A DNA stretch of 64,000 nucleotides, taken from Symbiodinium natans (Eukaryota; Sar; Dinophyceae; Suessiales; Symbiodiniaceae). Positions 54,896-64,000 of this stretch are shown here, in pieces. Position numbers and translations under genes: made by a program. The notes below the pieces were generated by a model. The model was not told the origin of the DNA. It saw only the letters and a program-made list of their open reading frames with translations, and ran no database searches. Each line of letters opens with the position of its first letter. Position 1 is the first letter of the stretch. The DNA lies in contig CAJNDS010002280.1 in assembly GCA_905221605.1 (NCBI GenBank), positions 212,001-276,000 of the forward strand. The letters run 5' to 3'.

Positions 54896-54942
54896 AAAAC
54901 CGCGAATCCATTAGCTTTTAAATATACATAGGTTAGAGAGTG

Positions 54943-55083
54943 TTTAGGGTTTAGGGTTTAGGGTTTAGGGTTTAGGGTTTAGGGTTTAGGGTTTAGGGTT
55001 TAGGGTTTAGGGTTTAGGGTTTAGGGTTTAGGGTTTAGGGTTTAGGGTTTAGGGTTTAGGGTTTAGGGTTTAGGGTTTAGGGT
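54943..55083 (+). repeat. TTTAGGG array between cassettes 1 and 2
   Basis: About 20 perfect copies. Confidence 0.97.
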
Positions 55084-55269
55084 TCAGCATCTCAAGTCCA
55101 AGCATTCACTAGTCAAGCACTTCATTGAGCGTTGGAAAAATACCCACCCGCCCAAAGAATCCCATAACATTATGAAAATATTTCACTTACATTTATAAAT
55201 TCAAGTGACAAGACAACAACCCTAAAGCCAACCCAGAAAAGAGCGGGCCTTGAAGCCCTCTGAACCCTA

Positions 55270-55620
55270 AACCCAGCCCATCTAGTGGGGCCTGAGCCCT
55301 AAAGCCCCGAAAAGCAGCCCAGGCTAGACCCTAAACCCTAAAGCCAGCCCAGGGTACGCCCTGAACCCTCCAGACTAGGCCCTGAACCCTAAAGCCAGCC
55401 CAGAGTGGGGCTTGAACGCTAAGCCAGCCCAGAGTGGGGCCTGAACCCTAAAGTCAGCCCAGAGTAGGGCCTGAACCCTAAAGCCAGCCCAGAGTAGGCC
55501 CTGAACCCTAAAGCCAGCCCAGATCAACTTAGACCAGACTAGGCCCTGAACCCTAAAAAGCCAGCCCAGAATGGGGCCTGAACCCTAAAGCCAGCCCAGA
55601 GTAGGCCCTGAACCCTAAAA
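55270..55620 (+). repeat. 29-30-bp minisatellite (CCTGAACCCTAAAGCCAGCC core)
   Basis: About eleven irregular units separated by CAGAGTAGG or CAGAGTGGGG, with two units disrupted near 55520-55550. Confidence 0.9.
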
Positions 55621-55621
55621 C

Positions 55622-55762
55622 AACCTTGCCCAGTAACACAGCGACCTTGCCCAGTAAAACGGCGACCTTGCCCAGTAAAACGGCGACCTTGCCCAGTAAA
55701 ACAGCGACCTTGCCCAGTAAAACGGCGACCTTGCCCAGTAAAACAGCGACCTTGCCCAGTAA
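55622..55762 (+). repeat. 21-bp minisatellite AAAACRGCGACCTTGCCCAG
   Basis: Six to seven copies. An AACAGCGACC/AACGGCGACC variant alternates between units. The same repeat, with four copies, is the cargo of cassette 3. Confidence 0.95.
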
Positions 55763-55795
55763 CTCCTTAACATTTAAATTATATATGAAAGAGAG

Positions 55796-55888
55796 GTTTA
55801 GGGCTTAGGGTTTAGGGTTTAGGGTTTAGGGTTTAGGGTTTAGGGTTTAGGGTTTAGGGTTTAGGGTTTAGGGTTTAGGGTTTAGGGT
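55796..55888 (+). repeat. TTTAGGG array between cassettes 2 and 3
   Basis: About 13 copies, the second being CTTAGGG. Confidence 0.97.
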
Positions 55889-56131
55889 TCAGCATCTCAA
55901 GTTCGAGCAGTTACTAGGCCAGCAGTGTGTGTAGGCAACGGAAAAAAACCCACCCGCCCAAAGAATCCCATAACATTAAGAAAATAGAAAGTTTTCCTTA
56001 ATTTGACCGTCAAAAAATCGACCTTGCCCAGTAAAACGGCGACCTTGCCCAGTAAAACGGCGACCTTGCCCAGTAAAACGGCGACCTTGCCCAGTAAGTC
56101 CCCAACATTTAAACTATATATGTAAGAGAGG
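55889..56131 (+). mobile_element. telomere-bounded cassette 3
   Basis: Left end CAGCATCTCAAGTTCGAGCA and CACCCGCCCAAAGAATCCCA, then TAACATTAAGAAAATA. Right end AACATTTAAACTATATATG and TAAGAGAGG, then TTTAGGG. The cargo is only four copies of the 21-bp CGACCTTGCCCAG minisatellite (56017-56098). This is the shortest and simplest module of the three. Confidence 0.72.
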
Positions 56132-56250
56132 TTTAGGGTTTAGGGTTCAGGGTTTAGGGTTTAGGGTTTAGGGCTTAGGGTTTAGGGTTTAGGGTTTAGG
56201 GTTTAGGGTTTAGGGTTTAGGGTTTAGGGTTTAGGGTTTAGGGTTTAGGG
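56132..56250 (+). repeat. TTTAGGG array after cassette 3
   Basis: About 17 copies with one TTCAGGG and one CTTAGGG near the left edge. Confidence 0.96.
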
Positions 56251-56520
56251 ATTGGGGTTTAGATACAGGGTTTTTGGAGCTCTCGTTTTGGGACCTCAAG
56301 GAGGGTTTAGGGTGTGTCTTGCATACCTGATTGCAGCTTCTGGCTCCCGGCTTAAGGGTGCAATAACAAGCCAAGTTCTAAACCAACCGAAGGTTCAGTT
56401 TTTGGGAGCCTTGGGAATAGAACGAAATCCTACAGACCCTAAGCCTGAAACTTTTCAGCCTGAACCTCAAATTCTGAATTTGAAACCCTCAGGCCGAAAT
56501 ACTCCCGTCAACCTACACTG
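56251..56520. other. no gene recognised
   Basis: A 90-codon plus frame (56252-56524) starts within repeat-like sequence and has no domain. Confidence 0.4.
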
Positions 56521-56960
56521 GTAGCAATAACAATCATAAGAATATCAACAACACATATTCTAACAACATTGAAATTGTTTTAACAGTGGTGGTTTCTTCT
56601 TAAATCCATTGATGCTACTAACGATCTTGCTGTTGCGAATAGGTAATTGCGACCTACTATTGACAATACTCATAAGGCTAAGAGTCTTGATACAAGCAGA
56701 ATACTCGTATTCATATCATGAAATTTGAAAATACCATCTCAACATGAATTATCTTGGAAAGGATCGTATGAACAATGTTAATAACATTGGTTAAACGCTT
56801 GCTTATATTAAAACTTCTGACCGTCTTGATACTAACCTTGCACATCATATTGCCAATAGCAATAATAGAGCGGCCTGCCACTGGCCTGCGTTTTCATAGG
56901 CAAGCACATCTGTCATGCTATCAGAAATTCCAAACCTGAAATAGAAAATGCTAGCGTTCA
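56521..56960 (+). pseudogene. AT-rich segment, possibly decayed coding DNA
   Basis: Markedly AT-rich and Asn-codon-rich. Fragments in changing frames read like one protein style: IDATNDLAVANR (near 56610), NTHKAKSLDTSRI (near 56680) and TLAYIKTSDRLDTNLAHHIA (near 56805), broken by stops and frame changes. The pieces resemble a repeated helical motif (xTLAxIxTxDRLDTNLA). I do not recognise a family. It may share an origin with the AT-rich island at 45775-46290, but no sequence link was seen. It could also be AT-rich non-coding DNA. Confidence 0.3.
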
Positions 56961-56987
56961 AGAACACTAGTAATTCTCAAGCCAATA

Positions 56988-57047
56988 CCCTAAACCCTAA
57001 ACCCCAAACCCTAAACCCTAAACCCCAAACCCTAAACCCGAAATCGG
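56988..57047 (-). repeat. CCCTAAA array with CCCCAAA variants
   Basis: About eight units, two of them CCCCAAA. Confidence 0.9.
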
Positions 57048-57133
57048 TATAACTAGCTTCCAACCCCAAGCGTATTTGCGGCAGGCCGCAGCTTGCTGAT
57101 CCTCGGAGCCAGATTTGCGGCCTCGTCCCAAAA

Positions 57134-57245
57134 TCAACCCTAAACCCTAAACCCTAAACCCTAAACCCTAAACCCTAAACCCTAAACCCTAAACCCTAAA
57201 CCCTAAACCCTAAACCCTAAACCCAAACCCTAAACCCTAAACCCG
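57134..57245 (-). repeat. interstitial CCCTAAA array
   Basis: About 16 copies with one 6-base unit (CCCAAA) near the right. Confidence 0.95.
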
Positions 57246-57856
57246 GGGATCAAGAATGCGTTATAGTCTGAGCAAGGCTATTCCGACGAGTTTGCACAAC
57301 TGGTTTATAGAAGACGCCTGCCATGTAACCCCCAAAGCCCTAACTCCTGAAAGATCCGCCAAGCCCCAGAAAACTCAACATACCTAAGTCTCGACCCCTA
57401 AACTGAGTCTGAAGCCCTTGCACTTCAGGAGCCTAAACAGTGGTGGAAACAGATAACAGCCACAAAGCCGTCCCCAAGACCGAAGGCCGAAAACTTCGAA
57501 AACGGAGAGGATCCGGGGCATTCCTAACCGTCGTTTCTGCTAGCCGTTTGGAGATGTAACCCCTAGGACGTATACCCCGAATTCCGAAGCCCGCAAAACA
57601 CTAGCATCTATATTTGCATTCTGAGAAACGGCGAATAGTTCTACATCGCACGTGGCTTGGGAGTGCACAGTGCTTTCTACAGCGGCCACCCCTTCTGCAC
57701 TGCTCACGACACACAAAGCAGGACTGTGTGTCCAGTAAGCCCCCGGGCGTTGTGTAGGCACTGACGGAGCTGCAAACTCCTTCGGTGGCCTCAAGAAGGG
57801 CTTCCAAGAAAAGGCAGCCGAGAACGGGTACTCCGGGACCTCCCTGAATTCTTTCA
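57246..57856. other. no gene recognised; one unassigned minus frame
   Basis: A minus frame at 57540-57857 (105 codons, starting MKEFREVPEYPFSAAFSWKP) opens exactly at the edge of a CCCTAAA block. Its composition is protein-like but it has no domain, and an overlapping minus frame is also open. No gene is called. Confidence 0.3.
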
Positions 57857-58056
57857 CCCTAAACCCTAAACCCTAAACCCTAAGGCTTATACAGGGCTGA
57901 AGACATGCAAATGGTCGACTCATCGGGTTTTCGGCCTAAACCCGATGAACAAGACACCCCAAACCCTGTATCAATGGAGCCCCGTCCCCCCTAGACCCTA
58001 AACCCTAAACCCTAAACCCTAAACCCTAAACCCTAAACCCTAAACCCTAAACCCTG
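57857..58056 (-). repeat. two CCCTAAA blocks
   Basis: Four copies at 57857-57883 and nine copies at 57993-58056, with unique sequence between them. Confidence 0.92.
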
Positions 58057-58133
58057 GCGCCTCCAGGTATCGTGCTCATGGAGGACCTCGACAGCCGCTC
58101 CAAGCTGCGAGGACCTAAGGGTTGAAGGTTGAG

Positions 58134-58410
58134 GTAGGGTTTAGGGTTTAGTGTTTAGGGTTTAGGGTTTAGGGTTTAGGGTTTAGGGTTTAAGGCTTAG
58201 GGTTTAGGGTTTAGGTTTTAGGGTTTAGGGTTTAGGGTTTAGGGTTTCGGGTTTCGGGTTTAGGGTTTAGGGTTTAGGGTTTAGGGTTTAGGGTTTAGGG
58301 TTTCGGGTTTCGGGTTTAGGGTTTAGGGTTTAGGGTTTGGGGTTTCGGGTTTCGGGTTTAGGGTTTCGGGATTAGGGTTTAGGGTTTAGGGCTTAGGCTT
58401 TAGGGCTCGA
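58134..58410 (+). repeat. TTTAGGG array with paired TTTCGGG variants
   Basis: About 39 units. TTTCGGG occurs in adjacent pairs at three places about 63-70 bases apart (near 58245, 58310 and 58345), pointing to duplication of a longer block. The array is inverted relative to 57993-58056. Confidence 0.95.
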
Positions 58411-59452
58411 GGGGTTACGGCAAACCCTTGTATAAACTTCAAAATCTCTTTTACCCTCTCAATCTTAAACCATTCTATGCTGAAGCCCCTGTAAGAAATT
58501 GCGTACGACGTTTACGACCATTTGGAACGGAGATCGCTGCGCCGAATCCTTTTGATCCTAAACGTGGTGTCAGACAGTTGGGCTTTGCGGTTCCGGTGTG
58601 CTTCTTGGTGAAGCTGGATGTATTTTGTTCTGGGCTGGCCTTGAAGGTTTTAAGGTTCATGGAGTTGGGATTACAAGCTCCGCTGCCCAAGCTCATGAGT
58701 GCCTCCATTTCTTCGTCTCTCAACCCAGGGGGGCGGTGAGGATTTGGGGTAAAGCCTGCAAGAGGCTGCGTGATCTACCGTTAGGGTGCCCACATTGTCC
58801 ATAAAGTCCTTAGCTCATGAGCTTACCATCAGAGCTGGCTCTATTCATGCAGAGATCCCTCAGCCCCCGGAATCCGCGAACATAAGCAAGCCCAAACACC
58901 ACCCTGGAGTCCAACATGCCACTAGTAACTAGTAGGGTTCAGGTTTTCCCTCGTGATTCACGCAAACCCTTCGCAACACCGAAACTTCGCTTAAGTAGGC
59001 AAAAAGTCAGTTGACGCCAATTGGGAACCCCCTCCCCTCCCGAAAAACGCATGAACGGCCACGCGAATCCAAAAACTCGGAGCCCCTAAAGTCACAGCGC
59101 CGTTGACCCGATGAACCCCACTCTAAACTCAAAACGGGAAACCCCTGAAATCACCAATGCGAGGCCGGTTGCGCAGACTGCCTCGATGTTGCATGGGCGT
59201 GCCCATGCAGGGATCGCAATAGCCTCACAATCCCAGTCCGTCCAGGGCTTGTAAGCGTTTCAAGATTTTGGGATTTCTGAGCTCAGGGCCTTTCATCCCC
59301 TTAACACTCTGATCGCAAACCCAAGATTCAGTAGCTCCTGGTAAGTCTAATGCCCCTCGCCCTTTTCTGGAACCCAATGGTGTTACCACGCTACTTGGGT
59401 CGGAAACTACGGGATCGTAGGATCTGAGGACCTCAGCTCGTCAAGAATGAAG
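58411..59452. other. no gene recognised
   Basis: Opposing frames at 58428-58739 (plus) and 58475-58723 (minus) have no domain. A palindromic ACTAGTAACTAGT lies at about 58921-58933. Confidence 0.4.
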
Positions 59453-59502
59453 CCCTAAACCCTAAGCCCTAAGCCCTAAACCCTAAACCCTAAACCCTAA
59501 AC
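59453..59502 (-). repeat. short CCCTAAA array
   Basis: About seven units including two CCCTAAG. Confidence 0.9.
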
Positions 59503-59612
59503 CTGGCATGCTTAGCTGAGCCATGTTGAGGCGGTTGAGGAATCACCCTCTCGGGTCTGGGAGCCCCGGGAGCTTGGGTAGAAATTAGGCAGCTCTAGAC
59601 TGAATGAGATGT

Positions 59613-59719
59613 CCGGGTTTAGGGTTTAGGGTTTAGGGCTTAGGGCTTAGGGTTTAGGGTTTAGGGTTTAGGGTTTGGGATTTCGGGTTTAGGGTTTCGG
59701 GTTTAGGGCTTAGGGTTTA
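59613..59719 (+). repeat. TTTAGGG array with CTTAGGG and TTTCGGG variants
   Basis: About 14 units, inverted relative to 59453-59502 around a 110-base spacer. Confidence 0.93.
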
Positions 59720-59792
59720 GGAAGCCCAGACTCTGACCCATGTGCAAGCTGAACAGCGGGAAGCTTGCATAATGTCGTTTGGTATTCTCCCA

Positions 59793-59912
59793 CTAGGATC
59801 CCCACACAAATGGGGGTTTACGAACATGAGGGACCCGGATTAAAAACCCCGATTCTAAACCCCCAAATGGTAGGATTCCCTTGAAAAGAAGACCCCCTAT
59901 AAGGTACCCCTA
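59793..59912 (-). repeat. GGTACCCC-family repeat with internal inverted repeat
   Basis: CAAATGGGGGTTTACGAA (about 59807-59824) is inverted as TTCTAAACCCCCAAATGG (about 59853-59870). The right part on the minus strand (GGGGTACCTTATAGGGGGTC, then TTTTCAAGGGAATCCTACC and ATTTGGGGGTTT) aligns with 29563-29633. It abuts a CCCTAAA array directly. Confidence 0.6.
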
Positions 59913-59950
59913 AACCCTAAACCCTAAACCCTAAACCCTAAACCCTAAAC
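59913..59950 (-). repeat. short CCCTAAA array
   Basis: Five to six copies immediately following the GGTACCCC-family repeat. Confidence 0.92.
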
Positions 59951-60388
59951 GATAAGCTCGAAAACCTCCACACAAATCTGTCCCAAGCCAGGAGACTCCA
60001 TCAGCAGCTCTCGCTGCTCTGCAAAGGACTCCTTGACAGTGGAGCGGAACTCCTGCGATCCGGGGCCCGTGGATGAATTCGGCTTTGTGAGTGCTGTAGT
60101 GTTTCGGTTCAGACTATTGGAGTCTAAGTGGCTCTATCTACCACAGACTCCCGCAAGAGCAGAGGGTAGACCATCGAGCAAAGCGTCGGAAACCCCAAGC
60201 CCGGGGCGCTAATCTCTGACTCCGCCGCGTCGTGCTAGGAAAGGTCCCTAGGAGGGGCAGGTTGGATGACCCAAACAAGCCACCAAAACCCAGAATAAAA
60301 CCCACAGTGCACAAGGCACATCTCGCAGCTGCAGCTGGGTTGCTGTGGAGGAGATAACAAAGTAACAGCAAGCAGAAAAGATTTAGAG
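59951..60388. other. no gene recognised
   Basis: One minus frame (60138-60371) without a domain. Confidence 0.4.
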
Positions 60389-60461
60389 GGTTTAGGGTTT
60401 AGGGTTTAGGGCTTAGGGCTTAGGGTTTAGGGTTTAGGGTTTAGGGTTTAGGGTTTAGGGC
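60389..60461 (+). repeat. interstitial TTTAGGG array
   Basis: About ten units, two of them CTTAGGG. Confidence 0.93.
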
Positions 60462-61913
60462 CCTCAACCCCGCCTCGCAGCAAACATGAAGTGAGAAGCA
60501 GTGCTCTGCGTATGTCGAAAATGTCCGCATGAACTCTCCGTAAACCCTGGAGCCTGAGCTTCGGCAGGTGCACGAATGCCCACAGACTTGAACTTTGGGC
60601 TTCTAGGGCTCTACAGACTGAAGAACCCAAAACCACACGGATTGGGGCTTCGGATCCTGACTTAAGAGTTGTACTTCTGCTCTTGTGGTTTAGGGTCTGC
60701 ACGCATGCACCATGGTGATATTGAAGATAATGCCTACCTACTATCCTTCATAACCCCAATCCATGTCTTTGAGAAGGGGTCTGGCGGGTCCTTGATCTCG
60801 CGGTGAAGCCCCTCGCCCGTTGACCTTGGCCATGTATTCGATGGCCTTTAGAAACATGAAGAAGAAGCCTCACAGGCCTTTCTACTTCAGAGGCCCCGCC
60901 AAAGCCTGTCATGCAGGAACCTGACTGATTGCGTCTGCCATGACCGTGGCGTGTGCAAGGGTCGTCTAAACCGAGCCCTCGACTCTACAATTGGCCCTAC
61001 TATGCCGAGTTCATGGATACAGATGTTGAGGGACTAGAACCATCTAAGCTCGCATGCTTTCGGAGCCCTCAAGCCCTGAACCCTACATCAATCTCCAAGC
61101 CCAAGCTTCCTTGGCTGACGATTCCACGTGACGAACTGCACAAAAGCAGAAAAGCAAGGATCGGCGGTCAAGATGCTAAACCCCATTGAGCGCAGAATGC
61201 AGGAAGGTTTTTTGGCGGGTGATAGGCCCGGGCCGACAGACAAACGAGCTTAGAAAGCATGGCACATTCTTCTTGGGCTCAAGACGAATCCACAACAATG
61301 AGCACCATGCTGGTTGCGGCTCCGATCCCGTGCGTTGCAGACCCCGGGAAAGTAAGCCAAAGGCGTATCCGAGAATCTCTGGCAAGTGACCACCCCCCCT
61401 TGTGCACCTCTCCTGTGTGCCTAGAGCTGAATCTGAATAGCCGGCTTGAAGACTTCACTTGAGTACCCTGCGGAGCCCCGATATAGCCCCCAGACTCAAA
61501 ACCAAGGTACTCTTCCTCTTCGCTGCAGGAGATCATCAAGCCGACCTTAGCCATGGCACACGATTTGGCAGGGCAGGGTGCGAGTGACGATCAGGAGCAC
61601 TTGGTAACCTCTCTCCACGCCGCGAATGCATTCGTGCTTGCGCTACCCAGTGCATGCTGCAGGCGGGTTAACGATTTGTGGATGAGGCTCCATGCATCTG
61701 TGTACTGTGAAACCAGCGAAGTTGTGCTAAAGCATACGCATACTTCAGCAAAAGCCCTTTGACAGAAATGTCTCATTTCGACTTCGGTGCAGCCAAAGCC
61801 CTACAACCTGACCCACTTCGGATCCGCATGCCGCGTGTGTCTTCAATCATGTTTACGATGTACGGGCAGGTCCACTTGAAAGCTGCGCAGGAAGCTCAAC
61901 ATAGCTCAACCTA
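60462..61913. other. no gene recognised
   Basis: Several frames of 60-91 codons, overlapping on both strands at 61176-61554. No domain or RNA gene was recognised. Confidence 0.4.
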
Positions 61914-61957
61914 CCCTAAACCCTAAACCCTAAACCCTAAACCCTAAACCCTAACCC
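61914..61957 (-). repeat. short CCCTAAA array
   Basis: Six copies. Confidence 0.92.
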
Positions 61958-62757
61958 CCAGCCCCTAAACCTTGTTTCATCTCAAGCACTGAGCCAACCT
62001 CTACACCGCACCTGGGCCTTAATCCTCGGTGGTTCCTGGCGCGCCCGCGCCCCAATGTCTAAACCCGTACGTCATCCTTCAGAACGGCATCTGGGATGGT
62101 GCATCTGCGATACTGGGTAGCATGTAGGCATGTGCTTGGATGAAGCCCCACCATTTGCCTCTGCACAAAAATCCCATGGGACATCTTCATCAGTTGGGAC
62201 TTCATACGCCGCTGCACACCACGAAATGATCCATAACCTCATGCTGCCCAACATAACGTGAGGTTTCCACAAATGGATTTTAGGCCCTACGTTCTGAACA
62301 AACCTGACATGCTCAAGGCTCTCACTCCCTGAGCCCGCCTGAATCTCTACACACTCTACGGCTTCAATGCCAGGAGGCGTCGCCGGATCTCAGCGCCATG
62401 TTCTTAAGGTGCCGCGCTGCCGTCTTCGGAATTTGGGTTTCTGTAGACATCAGGACCTATAAAGCTTGGAAATTTTGGAGTGTGCGTTGTCTGTCCCTCG
62501 AAAAGTCTTGAGGGATGGGTGTAACTGTTTTCGAACTTCCGCAGCTCAGGATTCCTCAGCCCTAAGCACTCACCCTAAGGACGGATCGGTGGGAGATCTT
62601 GGGGTTGAAGGCTTTGCATGCCACACACCCCCAAGGGGGTACAATATAGCACCATGTTGGATGTGCATCTGCCACATTTCCCCCCCTCCACATGCCACAT
62701 GTTTTGATGCACGGAAAGGCTGCAGGAATCAAGCAGTCTGCTTTCGATTTAACACAC
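61958..62757. other. no gene recognised
   Basis: A 100-codon plus frame (62466-62768) runs into the next array. No domain was seen. Confidence 0.4.
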
Positions 62758-62808
62758 CCAAACCCTAAACCCTAAACCCTAAACCCTAAGCTTACCCTAA
62801 ACCCCAGA
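62758..62808 (-). repeat. short CCCTAAA array
   Basis: Four clean copies plus two separated by AGCTTA. Confidence 0.9.
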
Positions 62809-62937
62809 CTCTGCACTCTGGTTCTGAGTACTGGCAGCAAAATGAAACCTTCAACCCGAAGGTCCATAAACTCTACACACTCCAGATCCGATGCTCCGGA
62901 AGTTACCTGCCTTGGGGCTTAAGCACTGGGACTGCGG

Positions 62938-63016
62938 GTTTAGCGTTTGGGGTTTAGGGTTTAGGGTTTAGGGTTTAGGGTTTCGGGTTTAGGGTTTAGG
63001 GTTTAGGGTTTAGGGT
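62938..63016 (+). repeat. interstitial TTTAGGG array
   Basis: About eleven units with TTTAGCG, TTTGGGG and TTTCGGG variants, inverted relative to 62758-62808. Confidence 0.94.
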
Positions 63017-64000
63017 GCCGGGAATTGGTGGCCCAGGGCCTTCTTTCTTTGAAGCACTGCTGTGAATCATGGAATGCAGCATGCAACAGAATTTCTAGGC
63101 ACTCTGCAGTTGCAGTAGCCTTTACGCGAGAGAATAAGACAAGGAAAAGCCGCGGTGTCCAGGCCAGGCGGCTTTTATGAGTGCTGCGGATACGGAAGCT
63201 TGACGTCGAGGATGGCTTGAGCTATAATTGTATGAGCAGTATTTGTGAGATTGCGACCAGGGTTGTAGGATCTGCACCGACATGGTTTCAAACTGGCAAG
63301 CAAGCACACGATTTTTACCCGATGGCAGTACGATAGAGCCAAGGATGACCCCACTAAGCGGGACCTCCGAACTCGATCTGCGCGGTGCTTCGTGTCTTCT
63401 GGGAAGATGCTGGTTCGAAAGTCTTGTGATATGCAGGACCTGCAGTTTGCAAAGCACTGGGCAGAGTACAAGCACTCCAAGTCTGGTGGCATCTTCGAAG
63501 TCTCGAAACCCTAAAACCCCAAACTCTCGAAACCGAAGGCTTCGGCTCAAGTCTACCTAAGCGCCCCCAGGATTTCCTGAGGCAGCTCATCTGTTTGGGC
63601 CGCCTTTGAAACCTTCGAAGGGTAGCTTCAGCACAGGGATTTGGGGTCCAGGCTTCGACAGGGCTGCCCCTGGGAGACTTAAGTCGAGGTTGTTGAGGAG
63701 CCAGAGGGATGAAAGCCAGTTCCCGCGAACCACTTGCCAGCACTGCTAACCCTATCAACCTCTGAGGTTTTGGGAGTACTGATTGGGCTCACACGTTCTT
63801 CCGCACACAGCAGCCCGACCCCGTTGGGCATTAGGGTTCCCAGAGCTTATGGGCTTTGGGGGTTCGAGGTAGGCGGCCGAGGGCGTGAGAGATCCTAGGA
63901 GTTTAGGTACCTTCACGCTGCGACACATTCCGCTCGAGTTCTACGAAGCCCAATTGCCATGAGACCGAGACCACCTAAACGATGAACGCGCAGACGCAGA
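63017..64000. other. no gene recognised
   Basis: Overlapping frames on both strands (63122-63550 minus, 63282-63560 plus, 63354-63758 minus) without domains. Nothing else was recognised up to the window edge. Confidence 0.4.

Larger units (their letters stand above)
54039..54942 (+). mobile_element. telomere-bounded cassette 1
   Basis: Left end: CATCTCAAGTCCAAGCAT, then CACCCACCCATTGGATCCCA and TAACATTATGAAAATAT. Right end: GCTTTTAAATATACATAGG, GTTAGAGAGTG, then TTTAGGG. Both ends recur in cassettes 2 and 3. The cargo is a cluster of inverted CCCGGG-containing words (54195-54330) and a 21-bp minisatellite (54340-54895). No transposase or RT is encoded. The 264-codon plus frame and 248-codon minus frame are both open only because the repeat is a multiple of three. 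Confidence 0.7.
55084..55795 (+). mobile_element. telomere-bounded cassette 2
   Basis: Left end: CAGCATCTCAAGTCCAAGCA, CACCCGCCCAAAGAATCCCA, TAACATTATGAAAATAT. Right end: AACATTTAAATTATATATG and AAAGAGAGG, then TTTAGGG. The cargo is a 29-30-bp minisatellite (55270-55620) built on CCTGAACCCTAAAGCCAGCC, followed by a 21-bp minisatellite (55622-55762) with AAAACGGCGACCTTGCCCAG. The first repeat contains an embedded CCCTAAA. No coding capacity. Confidence 0.72.

Noticed and set aside
54127-54921. 264-codon frame with GACPGIF repeats and a 248-codon antisense frame with KIPGQAP repeats
   Set aside because: The 21-bp minisatellite is a multiple of three and lacks stops on either strand. There is no non-repeat domain, and the modules around it are non-coding.
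54340-56098. CRISPR-like regular repeats
   Set aside because: Units are contiguous tandem copies without unique spacers, and the setting is eukaryotic.
57540-57857. 105-codon minus frame starting at the edge of a CCCTAAA block
   Set aside because: Protein-like in composition but without a domain. A second overlapping minus frame is also open.

Overview
The window looks like nuclear DNA of a microbial eukaryote with a bloated, repeat-rich, gene-poor genome; a dinoflagellate (alveolate) is my best inference. Direct observations behind this: more than forty interstitial blocks of the 7-mer TTTAGGG (CCCTAAA on the other strand), roughly balanced base composition, huge simple repeats, no bacterial gene organisation, and pieces of a reverse transcriptase with LPQGD and FADD motifs plus a trailing Cys/His segment, a layout I associate with dinoflagellate LINE-like elements. 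TTTAGGG is also the plant and chromerid telomere unit, so the lineage is not proven. No intact spliced-leader relic was found by eye.

Layout. 1-13 kb: no convincing gene; TTTAGGG blocks, two related elements (2571-3674, 7498-8179) that each begin at the end of a TTTAGGG block, a CTAGTA/AGT satellite (5.1-5.6 kb) and a 2.2-kb GT/GC-rich simple-repeat region (8.5-10.7 kb). 13.08-14.40 kb, minus strand: the only gene recognised with confidence, a ZZ zinc finger joined to a GNAT acetyltransferase. 14.6-18 kb: telomere-type arrays, an imperfect foldback and a 650-bp TTGAAGGG array. 18-31 kb: mostly featureless, with two copies of a short terminal-inverted-repeat element (21.2 and 28.6 kb) that have 8-bp target duplications, and a tandem pair of a second short repeat family (25.1 kb). 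31.2-33.1 kb: two head-to-tail decayed 3' ends of one retroelement family with an RT fragment between them. 33-45 kb: featureless DNA, a 306-bp pure TTTAGGG array (39.5 kb) and a 670-bp GCGT microsatellite (40.8 kb). 45.8-46.3 kb: an AT-rich island with a 132-codon ORF unlike its surroundings. 47.3-47.6 kb: a TIR-bounded unit enclosing a CCCTAAA array. 54.0-56.1 kb: three consecutive modules with conserved ends, separated by TTTAGGG arrays, each carrying its own minisatellite. 56.5-64 kb: an AT-rich decayed segment and more telomere-type arrays.

There is no operon or pathway here. The organising theme is telomere-type sequence used as the boundary, or enclosed cargo, of several different repeat modules. 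Two short non-autonomous elements are well enough preserved for their exact ends to be read.
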